64,000 bases of DNA from Parapusillimonas sp013416435 (GCF_052180245.1 NZ_CP197474.1:2604001-2668000), one strand, 5' to 3'; numbered from the stretch's first letter, positions 53,766 to 62,032 are shown. A program made the numbers and translations. Notes: generated from the letters alone by a model not told the origin.

Positions 53766-56700
53766 AGTGTCGCTGCATCCTCTGTAAGCATGGCGTTGCC
53801 GCCGGCGGTGACGTTGTCGAACTGGCTGGCGAACTGGCCAGTAGACCTTTCGATGGAGGCAAGACGACGCTCGAGGCGGGCGTTCTGCTCGCGCAGGGCC
53901 CGCAACTCGGTGATAACACCAGCATTACCCCATCCGTTGCCGGTGCCCAGGCCGCGCAAGATGTCGTCTGTCTGCCCTGCCGTGTAGACACGACCGGGCT
54001 GGCTGAAATTGACGAGCTCCGGCCCTTCCTCTCCGACCATCGCCCAGCCGGGCAAGGCAAAACCACCAGCGGCGAACTTACGTCCCTCGTATTGACCATA
54101 GGTATTCCAGTGGTACTGGGCCCAGGCTTCGGGCGACATGCCATGCGCGACGTCATAGCCTTGCAGGACGTCAGGGTTGGCCAGGAAATAATCCGTGGTC
54201 CAGCTCGACGATCCGATGCCGGCGCCGGGAACCGGCGTGTAGCCACCCGCACTTCCTCCGCCACCGCTCACCGGCGCCGCAGCCTTGTTCGCCGCGGCAA
54301 CGGCTGCCGCCAAGGTCTGAGCAAACGATGCCAACGCTTCGGGAAACGTCAGCACCCCGTCCCGGATCTCCAAGAGGACGTTGTATTGCTCCTTGGCCCA
54401 GTTGATCTGCTCTTCGATGGCCGAGATCTGCCGACGTGCTGCTTCTTCGGTCGAGATCGCCGCGCGCAGCTGCTGCTCGAGCGCCGTCAGCGAGTCCTCG
54501 CCCACCAGGCCCATGCCGCGCAGAAGTCGGTATTGATTCTCCAGCTGGGTGAGTGTCGCCCGCGCCGTATCCAGCTCGGGCTGGGCGATCCCCTGCAGGG
54601 CCTCCATCTCGTTGGCCAGAATGAGATACGCTTTTTGTTGCTCGAAGAGCGACCCGTACACTTGGCCGGTGACGCCCTGCTGGGCGATGCGCAGCGTTTC
54701 CGTAAGATCGGCTGTCTGCGGCAGCTGGCGCGTGATGAGTGCGGTCGAGATCACCGCACGCGCCTGGTTGTACTGCATCCTGGCGGCTTCGGTGACTTGG
54801 CTGCGCAGATCCGCAACGCCCCGGCCGATGGTTGCGATCAGGCTGCCGAATTCGGATTCGAGCCTCTGGACGGCGGACCGGTACGCGCTCATGGCCGCGT
54901 CGGTGGCGCCGAACGACTCCTTCAGCCTGGCAATTTCGCGCTCGCCAGCCGCCACGACTTCGTTATAAGCGGTCGACAGGTCCTGGTAAGACCAGATCTG
55001 CTGCTGCAGCGCCCGGTTGCTCGCGTCCAGGGTCTCGAGCTCACGTTGGCGCAATGCGTTGGTGTTGCCAAGCAGGCCCAGCAGCTGAGACTCCAGGCCG
55101 GCACGTTCGCGCTCGATGTCGGCGAGCGAGCGGGCGGGTACGGCGACCTCTTCGACCGCTTGGGCGACCTGCCCCGCGTACTGCGCAACCTCGGCAAATG
55201 CGCCAGCCGCGCCCATGAGTGTCACATACGCCTGGCGCCCTGCCTCGGTATTGAGGTCCTGTGCCTCGACGATCGCGCGGTACGACGCCAGCATCTGCTC
55301 GGTCGAACCCGTGAGTTCGGGTATCACGACGCCAGCCGCAGCCAGGGCCGAGGTCAGGTTGTTGACCGCGATCCCGTGGCGCTCGGCTTCTGAGTAAAAG
55401 GCCTGGTAGTACGTCTGCTGCGCCGACAGGAGACCTTCCACGCCGCCAGCCAGTTGCACCAGGCCTGCAGCTGCATCAAAGCTCAGCCCGCGCAACTGCT
55501 CGAAAGGCAGGGCCTCGATGGCGGTCAAGAATTGCGTCGCTCCATCGGCGACCGCCGAGAAGCGCGTAGCCAGATCCTGCGCCGTCGCCGCGTCAATGTT
55601 GCGCAGGTCGACGCCTTCGAGCATGCCGGACAACACCGACGGCAGTTGGCCGCTGACCGCCTGGAACGCCTCGAGGATCGACAACTGGATGTCCGTCTGC
55701 AGCCTGGGCAACATCTCGGCTGAGCTCCACCCGCCAAAGCCACCGAACGTCATGTCGCTGGCTTGCGCTACGCCGATCTGGCGCAGTTGGTCGCCGATGC
55801 GCAGCATGCCGCCAGAGGCGACGCCGTTGCGATCGCCCAGGACGCTGGACTCCATGATCGCGTAAAACGACTCGATCCCCGCGTTGACGCCCACCTTGGC
55901 GAACAAGTCATTTGCTGCAGCAACAGCGCTTTGTGCTGCGGCAAGGGCTGCCTGCTCGGAACCTGCGGCTTGGCGGTCGTCCACGGCGCTGATGCCGTAG
56001 GCACCGCCGGTATAATCGATGGTCGTTCGTTGGCCGTGCCTCGTCTTCGGAGGCCCGCTATCAAAGAGGCCGAAGGCGGAGGCGGCGGCCAGGCCGATGC
56101 CGATGTAGGGCGCCGCTGCGCTGAGGCCGGCCATCAAGCCACCGGCACCGGCAGCAGCACCTCCAGCAGCTCCCGCCGCACCGGCAGCGCCAATCCCGGC
56201 GCCGACCCCCCCGCCTGCAGCGCCAACGCCAAGGCCGGGAATAAGAGCGCCACCAGTCATTGCCGCGCTGAACGACGTCGTCGCCATACCCGATGCCAGC
56301 GCGCCCGCCGCGCCACTTCCGAGCGAGGCCATTACCGACGGCGCAACAGCGGTAATACCGCTCGCGAAGGCCGTTCCAGCAGCCGAACTCAGCCCGGACA
56401 GCGCACCTTCCCATCCGCCGTTTGCTGAGATCAGCGCCCCGATGGAATCACCACCCATGGCGCCAACGAGGTTCGCGTAGCCAAGGGATGCCGTGGATGC
56501 GCCAGCCGAAGCGCCGGTCAGCGCTTGGTAGCCAGCGCCGAAGAGGGAGTTCAGCGAGCTGGCGTTCTGCAGCATGCCGCCGACGCCGCTTTGTTGTTGC
56601 GGGTTTTGGTAGCCGAAGAGCGCGCCGATCTCGTTGGTGACGAAGCCTTGCAACGACTTCATCACCGGGTTGATGAGGATGTTGAAGGTCAGCGACTTAA

Positions 56701-59359
56701 ACATGTCGCGCAGCAAGTCTTTACCGGACTTTCCGCCGTCAAAGATTGCGTCGGTCAGGCTTTGGCCTACGCGGTCGAAGATTTGCTCAACGTCGCGGCT
56801 CCAGGCCTCCCACTGAGCTTTCTGAGCCTCCCGGAATTCGAGCTGCTGCTGTTGGCCAGCGATGCCGACCTGCAGATCCTTCAGTTGCTTCAGTGCATGG
56901 ATCTCAGCCTCGATCTCGCGCACGCGCTCTGTGCTGGCGTTCGACGCGACTGCGCTGGCCTTAGCTGCTTCGAGCTTGGCGAGGGCGGAATCCGTGTCGG
57001 CCACGGCCAGGCGCGTGGCGGCGGACTCGGCCAATCCATAGACGCGCACCTGTTGCGTGAGCGTTTTGAGCTGCTCTTGCGCTGACTTTACCTGTTCTTG
57101 CGCCTTCTTGACCGACTCGGGCAGCAAGTCTGTGACTTGTTTTGCGTAGGCCGTATTGATCGACAATAAGGCCTTCGTGTAGTCTGCTGCCGAAACCTTG
57201 CCGGCTTTATGAGCCTTGCCCAGTAGGTCCAGGTTCTTGTGCAGCTCATCGAGCGCCTTATTCTGCGGAAGGTGCGTTTCCAGCAACGACTTCATCGCGC
57301 TGGCGTAGTCTTTCGTTGCCTGGGCCCCGGACTTTAGGGATGCGGTGGCCTTGTCGATTTTGTCGGCGTGCGCCTGGGCCTTGGCGAGATCTTCCGGCGA
57401 AAACAGTAGCTTGCCGGCAGCCACCATAGCATCAAGCTGCTGGCGCTGCGTCTTGAGCCCTGCGACGACGGACTGGTCAGATAGGCGCTCGAGGTACTTC
57501 TTGCCAGCCTCGTCGGTGCCTGCGAGGGCGTTGTTTAGGGTGGACACACCACCGGCTGCGGCGTTGGCAGACGCGTTCAGTTCGTTGTTCTTCTGGGTCA
57601 ACTCGCCAATTCGAGCTGCCGTCTCGTTCGCGGTGGCCTGCAGAGTGGACGCGCCCGCCGCAAGGTTGCGGTACTGCTGGGCCTGCTCCGCAGTTACGCG
57701 CCCTTCTTCGACCCACTTGTCGATCAGTCGATCAACCGCATGCTCGATCTCGCCGGAAGAAAGCGTCGTATCCGACGTGATCCCCTGCACCTCGGCGCGC
57801 ATTTGTGAGCGCATTTGCGCAACCGCGCGCGCACCCTTGGCGGTCGTCGGCTCGAGATCCGCGACGAAGTCTGACCATGCCTTGCCAGCTTCCCGCGCCT
57901 GATCTGAGTGAAGCTTGCCGAGCGTATCGAGCGCAGCCTGCCGAGATAGCGTACCGAGCTTTGCGAATGCAGCAGATGCGTCAGTCGCCGTGCCAGTGAG
58001 GTCCCCCAGTGAAATCCTCGCGCGCGCCGATGCGCCGTCCATGGCGACGAATGCGGCCGCAGTGAGCCCAACAGTTGCGAGCAGGCCAACGGGACCGCCA
58101 AGGACGCCAAGCAGCGAACGGCCGGCACCGCCGGCGGCCGCCTGCGCTACGGCAAGGCGCTGCTCGGCCGCAGTATGGGCCGCCGTAGCCGTAGCAAGTT
58201 GCGCCCTGCTGGCCGAGAGCCCCTGCTGCGCCTTTGTCTGCGCGAGAGTGATGCTAGTCTGCGTTACTTGCGCAGCGGCAAGCTCAAGCTCTTGCATGGC
58301 GGCCGCACGCTTGGCCAGCACATCAGCCACAGTTGCGGTCGTCGCGCCTATCGTCCGGGATGTGTAGAGTGCCAACGCGCCTGACCCGGCCACCAGGCCA
58401 ACATTCAGCACGCCGCCAAGGTTCTCGCCTAGGTATGCGATGCCGTCGGCCATAGTGGCGGTGACACCATTTACCTCGTTAGCCTTGCCGATGTAGTTGG
58501 TGAACTCGTTGGCAACCTTCTGCATCGAGTCGCGCACGGTCGTTGGCATTTCTTCGACCTGCTGCATGATCGGCCCAAGTTGGCCAGCCAATGCTTGCGC
58601 TATCAGTTCAACCGACAGCTTGCCCTCGGCACCGAGCTTGCGGATTTCTTCAGCAGCCCTGCCGCTGTGCGCGGCGATGGTGTCGACAATACTGTCCAGC
58701 GAACTGTAGATCGTGATCCAGCCATCCGCGTCGAGCTTGCCTTTCTGGAGCGCGACCGAAAGCGCGCGCATGGCCGCAGCGCCACGCTCAGTGCTGGCGG
58801 CGTTCGTCACCATGAGGCCCGAGAAGGCGTCGATCGCATCCATTGACTGATCGAGCGACATCCCCATCTGGCGCAGTACTGGCGACAACTGCACGAACGC
58901 TTCGCGCGTCTCGTTGATATTCCGATAGGTGGCGTTCGCGCTCTGAACCATCCGAGCCTGCACGCGCTCATACTCGGCCGCGCTCTCCGTCGCCATCTTG
59001 ATGCGGCTGGCCATCTGGCCCCAATCGTCAGCAACATCGATCAACTTCATTGCTGACAGCCCGCCAACCGCGGCAATGAGATTACGGCGAATAGAGGCCG
59101 CAGCGGCCGCCGCCGAGCTTTCCGTCTGATCCAGCGATCGATTCACGCGGTCGACGCCATCGGCGCCAAACTTCGCGTCCCTGCCTGTCTGCGTGTAAGC
59201 GCGGCCTGCATCGGCAGCCGAGCGGCCGGCACGCGCCGACGAAGAAGTGACGCGTACGCCGGCGGCATCAAGGGCATCAAGCGCTTTTGCCAGATCTTCC
59301 GCGCTCGGCTGCGCCTGCCGACTGTCGATGACAATGGCTAGCCGACTTTCTTGCGTCAT
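53762..59359 (-). CDS. Tail tape measure protein
   Basis: An 1865-residue protein. Residues about 80-290 match the tape-measure N-terminal domain (DVADDWGQMASRIKMATES, VQLSPVLRQMGMSLDQSMDAIDAFSGLMV, KQKGKL-type segment and EEIRKLGAEGKLSVELIA). Long helical stretches follow, then a very Gly/Ala-rich hydrophobic segment near residues 1020-1110, then more coiled coil. Near the end is an ANPDV-type motif (YFLANPDVLQGYDV) and MVGEEGPELVNF, a common tape measure C-terminus. At about 0.15 nm per residue the tail would be near 280 nm. Confidence 0.93.
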   Translation of the reverse strand: MTQESRLAIVIDSRQAQPSAEDLAKALDALDAAGVRVTSSSARAGRSAADAGRAYTQTGRDAKFGADGVDRVNRSLDQTESSAAAAAASIRRNLIAAVGGLSAMKLIDVADDWGQMASRIKMATESAAEYERVQARMVQSANATYRNINETREAFVQLSPVLRQMGMSLDQSMDAIDAFSGLMVTNAASTERGAAAMRALSVALQKGKLDADGWITIYSSLDSIVDTIAAHSGRAAEEIRKLGAEGKLSVELIAQALAGQLGPIMQQVEEMPTTVRDSMQKVANEFTNYIGKANEVNGVTATMADGIAYLGENLGGVLNVGLVAGSGALALYTSRTIGATTATVADVLAKRAAAMQELELAAAQVTQTSITLAQTKAQQGLSASRAQLATATAAHTAAEQRLAVAQAAAGGAGRSLLGVLGGPVGLLATVGLTAAAFVAMDGASARARISLGDLTGTATDASAAFAKLGTLSRQAALDTLGKLHSDQAREAGKAWSDFVADLEPTTAKGARAVAQMRSQMRAEVQGITSDTTLSSGEIEHAVDRLIDKWVEEGRVTAEQAQQYRNLAAGASTLQATANETAARIGELTQKNNELNASANAAAGGVSTLNNALAGTDEAGKKYLERLSDQSVVAGLKTQRQQLDAMVAAGKLLFSPEDLAKAQAHADKIDKATASLKSGAQATKDYASAMKSLLETHLPQNKALDELHKNLDLLGKAHKAGKVSAADYTKALLSINTAYAKQVTDLLPESVKKAQEQVKSAQEQLKTLTQQVRVYGLAESAATRLAVADTDSALAKLEAAKASAVASNASTERVREIEAEIHALKQLKDLQVGIAGQQQQLEFREAQKAQWEAWSRDVEQIFDRVGQSLTDAIFDGGKSGKDLLRDMFKSLTFNILINPVMKSLQGFVTNEIGALFGYQNPQQQSGVGGMLQNASSLNSLFGAGYQALTGASAGASTASLGYANLVGAMGGDSIGALISANGGWEGALSGLSSAAGTAFASGITAVAPSVMASLGSGAAGALASGMATTSFSAAMTGGALIPGLGVGAAGGGVGAGIGAAGAAGAAGGAAAGAGGLMAGLSAAAPYIGIGLAAASAFGLFDSGPPKTRHGQRTTIDYTGGAYGISAVDDRQAAGSEQAALAAAQSAVAAANDLFAKVGVNAGIESFYAIMESSVLGDRNGVASGGMLRIGDQLRQIGVAQASDMTFGGFGGWSSAEMLPRLQTDIQLSILEAFQAVSGQLPSVLSGMLEGVDLRNIDAATAQDLATRFSAVADGATQFLTAIEALPFEQLRGLSFDAAAGLVQLAGGVEGLLSAQQTYYQAFYSEAERHGIAVNNLTSALAAAGVVIPELTGSTEQMLASYRAIVEAQDLNTEAGRQAYVTLMGAAGAFAEVAQYAGQVAQAVEEVAVPARSLADIERERAGLESQLLGLLGNTNALRQRELETLDASNRALQQQIWSYQDLSTAYNEVVAAGEREIARLKESFGATDAAMSAYRSAVQRLESEFGSLIATIGRGVADLRSQVTEAARMQYNQARAVISTALITRQLPQTADLTETLRIAQQGVTGQVYGSLFEQQKAYLILANEMEALQGIAQPELDTARATLTQLENQYRLLRGMGLVGEDSLTALEQQLRAAISTEEAARRQISAIEEQINWAKEQYNVLLEIRDGVLTFPEALASFAQTLAAAVAAANKAAAPVSGGGGSAGGYTPVPGAGIGSSSWTTDYFLANPDVLQGYDVAHGMSPEAWAQYHWNTYGQYEGRKFAAGGFALPGWAMVGEEGPELVNFSQPGRVYTAGQTDDILRGLGTGNGWGNAGVITELRALREQNARLERRLASIERSTGQFASQFDNVTAGGNAMLTEDAATL

Positions 59360-59374
59360 GAATCAATCGCCCAT

Positions 59375-59459
59375 AAAAAAGGCCCCAAAAATCCGAGGCC
59401 GAAAACGAAAAAACCCGCCAAAGCGGGCCGTAGAAAACAAAAAACCGCCCGAGGGCGGC
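59375..59459 (-). terminator. Three tandem terminator hairpins between cargo genes and tape measure
   Basis: On the minus strand: hairpin 1 at 59439-59459 (CCGCC/GGCGG then TTTTTT), hairpin 2 at 59408-59428 (CCCGC/GCGGG then TTTTTT), hairpin 3 at 59375-59400 (GGCCTC/GGGGCC then TTTTTT). All three face the late transcription direction and end 15 nt before the tape measure start. Confidence 0.88.
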
Positions 59460-59464
59460 TGTGG

Positions 59465-59803
59465 CTAGTGATTCTCTTTAATGCAGCGCAGGAAGTAAGC
59501 CTTTACTTCGTTGTCCATGATCCCGTTGAGCTCATAACCTCGGGCGACAAGCTGGTAATCAATAGAGTCTTTGGGAAGGGCGCCGCTGTCGACATAAGCC
59601 TGTAAAGCATGCCCGTCACCTTTTGCCTTGGCGCCAAAGATCAACAAGCGTGCCCGATCAAAACGCAGCTCGAGTCGAGCCTCGTGCAGCAGCCCTGTGA
59701 GCACTTCACGTACGACCGCCTCGTTTTCCTGCTGCTCGACCGTCTGCGCGAGTGCCGGCGAGCACGCCAGCGCCAGCGCCAGTACCAATAGGTACTTTTT
59801 CAT
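59465..59803 (-). CDS. Small secreted protein of unknown function (prophage cargo)
   Basis: A 112-residue protein with a clear Sec signal (MKKYLLVLALALACSPALAQ, cut likely after ALA). The mature part of about 93 residues is helical and charged (EAVVREVLTGLLHEARLELRF, LLIFGAKAKGDGHALQAYVD) with one cysteine near the end (FLRCIKENH). It is not a structural tail gene type. It lies last in the cargo, just before three terminators. A periplasmic role such as changing the host surface or blocking superinfection is possible; I recognise no family. Confidence 0.75.
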   Translation of the reverse strand: MKKYLLVLALALACSPALAQTVEQQENEAVVREVLTGLLHEARLELRFDRARLLIFGAKAKGDGHALQAYVDSGALPKDSIDYQLVARGYELNGIMDNEVKAYFLRCIKENH

Positions 59804-59870
59804 ACCCCCTCCCGTATCATTTTGACACCAGATCATAGCGCGGGCTGGGAATTTGGGAAGCGTTTGAAGG

Positions 59871-60269
59871 TTATGCGGATTCTGGTTGAGTGAATCGCAT
59901 CAAATCCTCTACTTCAAAAATGGCTAGTTCGGCAGCCCTTGGGCTCACCGTTCGTCTCAGCAGGTAGTCAGCCTCATACCGCCTTTTCTTTAACGTCTGC
60001 AGTTTCTGGCCAAGCGCGCATGAATGCATTGATAGCGCTTGGTTGGGGACTGTCGGATTGCACAGCCGATGGATCAACCGCTCATGGACGCCAGCCTTAC
60101 TGTTGCGAGAATCTTTGCCGGGGTACGGAAGCTGGCTGTGGAAGTCCAGGCAGCGATGATAGGCGGCATAGTACGCGCGGCTTATGGCCGCCCGGTCATC
60201 GACCTCTTCCTCGGCATGCTCATGCAGCGCACGAGCCAGATCAACTAAATCATGCTCAGAGATACTCAT
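59871..60269 (-). CDS. HEPN-like (UPF0332-like) protein, prophage cargo
   Basis: A 132-residue helical protein. AAISRAYYAAYHRCLDF contains R31-x6-H38, the arginine-histidine pair of the HEPN superfamily, in the S-R-x-Y-Y-A-x-x-H setting of UPF0332 proteins; the C-terminal LKKRRYEADYLLRRTVSPRAA also fits that family. Many HEPN proteins with this motif are RNases in toxin-antitoxin or defence systems. The ATG overlaps the stop of the preceding gene (TAATG), so the two are translated together. RNase activity is inferred only. Confidence 0.75.
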   Translation of the reverse strand: MSISEHDLVDLARALHEHAEEEVDDRAAISRAYYAAYHRCLDFHSQLPYPGKDSRNSKAGVHERLIHRLCNPTVPNQALSMHSCALGQKLQTLKKRRYEADYLLRRTVSPRAAELAIFEVEDLMRFTQPESA

Positions 60270-61129
60270 TAGGCGACCCCGAAACAGATATGGAAACTGT
60301 CCGGTATCGGCAGCCGATTGACTGCAATCGACTTCGACAGCTTGTCGTTCGCCTCGCAGACCAACCGCGGAGACGCATCGAGCAGGTACTCGATACAGAG
60401 TAAAGGTGGATTGTCATGCTCCAGGATTGTGATGAGTGGCGCGCCGACCGGAGATACACCCATTTCCGAGCACAACCTCGTCGCCAGAACAGTGCCGCCC
60501 CCAACGTACTCGATGACCTGTTTTACCCAAGGTAGCTTCGACAAATCATCACTTCCGCCCATGGATTTCTCACCCATCTTCCACATCCTGAAGAACTGTT
60601 GCGCCACAAAAATCGAAGTCAGGAATAATGTTGTGAATCGTATGAGCCCATGCGTGCCGGCGGATACGAGGCGCTTCATTTCTTGTATGCCAGCGAGCAA
60701 ACCTATGAGCGCATGCTGTGGCCCAAACTGGGCTTCCTTGCCTGCCCCGATGATCTCAACCGCTACATTTCCAAGCACATTTGGGAACAGCCTTTCAAGA
60801 CCATCAATCACTGACTTCATGTACTCGCTTAGCGCATGGTCAAGACCATCCATCCATCCCCGCTCTTCCTTGCTGAGAAGCGAGGTATCCCCCCGAACGC
60901 CGACGAAGCGCCTTCGCAAGTACTCCACCTTTGCCGCCAACAGTCCGCTAGACCGAATAATCGAATCGATATCCGGCAAGGCCTCGCCAGCGAGCTTTGA
61001 GGACTCTCCTCTGATCTTCTCTAATAAATCACACGCTATTGCCGCGGCCTCTTTCGAGTCCATTTGAGCGATTTCTTGTGAGCTTAGGATCTCTGTAGGA
61101 TCGGCAAACATGGTTAAGCTGACAGCCAT
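60269..61129 (-). CDS. Predicted membrane-associated protein of unknown family, partner of the HEPN protein
   Basis: A 286-residue protein from ATG at 61129 (an alternative ATG is at 61108). The N-terminal half is helical and acidic. One hydrophobic stretch, GLIRFTTLFLTSIFVAQQFF (about residues 161-180), is long enough to cross or enter a membrane. The C-terminal third contains WVKQVIEYVGGGTVLATRLC and ITILEHDNPPLLCIEYLL. I recognise no domain. It lies first in the cargo, is coupled to the HEPN gene, and appears lower in GC than the tail genes. Confidence 0.7.
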   Translation of the reverse strand: MAVSLTMFADPTEILSSQEIAQMDSKEAAAIACDLLEKIRGESSKLAGEALPDIDSIIRSSGLLAAKVEYLRRRFVGVRGDTSLLSKEERGWMDGLDHALSEYMKSVIDGLERLFPNVLGNVAVEIIGAGKEAQFGPQHALIGLLAGIQEMKRLVSAGTHGLIRFTTLFLTSIFVAQQFFRMWKMGEKSMGGSDDLSKLPWVKQVIEYVGGGTVLATRLCSEMGVSPVGAPLITILEHDNPPLLCIEYLLDASPRLVCEANDKLSKSIAVNRLPIPDSFHICFGVA

Positions 61130-61146
61130 CAAACATCGAAACTGTC

Positions 61147-61174
61147 ATGCTACACAGACACAGAAACATTTCAA
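61147..61174 (-). promoter_or_regulatory. Candidate promoter for the cargo genes
   Basis: On the minus strand TTGAAA (61169-61174), a 16-bp spacer and TAGCAT (61147-61152) resemble a sigma70 promoter, giving a very short leader before the ATG at 61129 or about 30 nt before 61108. It lies in the 127-bp gap after the T frame stop, which holds no terminator. A private promoter would allow expression from the silent prophage. Confidence 0.45.
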
Positions 61175-61256
61175 ACTGTAAATGCGTACAGCCCTACCCC
61201 TTCCCCCGCTCCTCAGCAAGCGACTCCAACCAAGCATTGTCCAGCAGTTCCAGGGC

Positions 61257-61595
61257 TCACCCGCGCCCCTCCTCCCAGGTCGCGATATCCTCGGCGTCCA
61301 GCCTGAAGATGCATGGGTCGAGTTCATTTCGTGGCAACGGCGATGGCCAGGCTTCGAGCACATCGCTGATATCCCTCACCGATAAGGGCTGCGGGACCGC
61401 GAGAGCCTTTTCCATTCCGCCCAATACGATATGCCTTCGAGCCTTGGCGGTTAGCCGGTAGATATTGATGATGTGAGCCACCGTAGGCGTGAGCTCCGGC
61501 GGCTCTGGGATCTCTATTCCGAGGCGGGCGGCGATCGCTTGCTGCTTTTTGCTTTGGCTGCCCCACTCGTCGTGCCAGCGGTGGTACTCGAGGAC
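61257..61595 (-). CDS. Tail assembly chaperone T domain, reached by -1 frameshift (GT fusion)
   Basis: The frame one base back from the G-like gene stays open from 61595 to a stop at 61257 and encodes 112 residues beginning VLEYHRWHDEWGSQSKKQQ, with LGIEIPEPPELTPTVAHI typical of lambdoid T-like extensions. No good start codon or ribosome binding site heads it; GTG at 61481 is internal. Fusion to the first 137 residues of G gives a product of about 249 residues, close to lambda gpGT. This is a translation product inferred from the slippery site, not a separate gene. Confidence 0.85.
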   Translation of the reverse strand, partial: VLEYHRWHDEWGSQSKKQQAIAARLGIEIPEPPELTPTVAHIINIYRLTAKARRHIVLGGMEKALAVPQPLSVRDISDVLEAWPSPLPRNELDPCIFRLDAEDIATWEEGRG

Positions 61596-62005
61596 TTTCC
61601 CAGGGTTTCTTCTCGCTCCTGACGGGATTCGGCGGCAATCTCACTGGAGACGCGGATTACCCATACGAAGAATTCGATGTTGCCGCGCAAGGCGGCGGCC
61701 CCGGCTTCCGGCGTGTAGGGAACGTCGCCGCCTTTTTCGTCCTGGGCGCCTTCCCAGTCACGCAACACAAACTGGCCAAGCAGCTTGCACTGAATGGCGT
61801 GCTCGCTCTCTTCGCCCGGCACGACACCCACATCAAACTCGCCGAACTTTGCGTCTCGCGCATTTAAGCGGCGCCGCGCGCGCTCAAGGGCGACTTTGTA
61901 CTCTTCGTTGTCCAGGCCGCGCAGCAGCACCTTGGTGTCCTTGTCGAAGTTTTCCCACCGTTCAGTAGTGGATACGGTGGCCTGCTTACTGACAATCAAT
62001 GCCAT
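61514..62005 (-). CDS. Tail assembly chaperone G-like protein
   Basis: A 163-residue acidic and helical protein (MALIVSKQATVSTTERWENF; YKVALERARRRLNARDAKFG) directly after the major tail protein, the standard place of lambda gpG-type tail chaperones that coat the tape measure before tail assembly. The C-terminal 30 residues after the frameshift site are Ser/Thr/Lys-rich and low in complexity. ATG at 62005 has GGAG 8 nt upstream; the open frame to 62029 uses GTG and is less likely. Confidence 0.85.
   Translation of the reverse strand: MALIVSKQATVSTTERWENFDKDTKVLLRGLDNEEYKVALERARRRLNARDAKFGEFDVGVVPGEESEHAIQCKLLGQFVLRDWEGAQDEKGGDVPYTPEAGAAALRGNIEFFVWVIRVSSEIAAESRQEREETLGKSSSTTAGTTSGAAKAKSSKRSPPASE
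61595..61601 (-). promoter_or_regulatory. Programmed -1 ribosomal frameshift site GGGAAAG
   Basis: On the minus strand the G-frame codons read CTG GGA AAG, so the heptamer G GGA AAG has the canonical X-XXY-YYZ phase and equals the lambda G/T slippery sequence. Just downstream, CCAC/GTGG and CTCG/CGAG segments could pair into a stimulating stem. Confidence 0.9.
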
Positions 62006-62032
62006 GTGAAATTCTCCAATTAACGCCACGCC

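Noticed and set aside
61145..61363. A 72-codon minus-strand frame between T and cargo
   Set aside because: It overlaps the real T frame, has no ribosome binding site and its sequence is low quality; the gap is better read as a promoter region.
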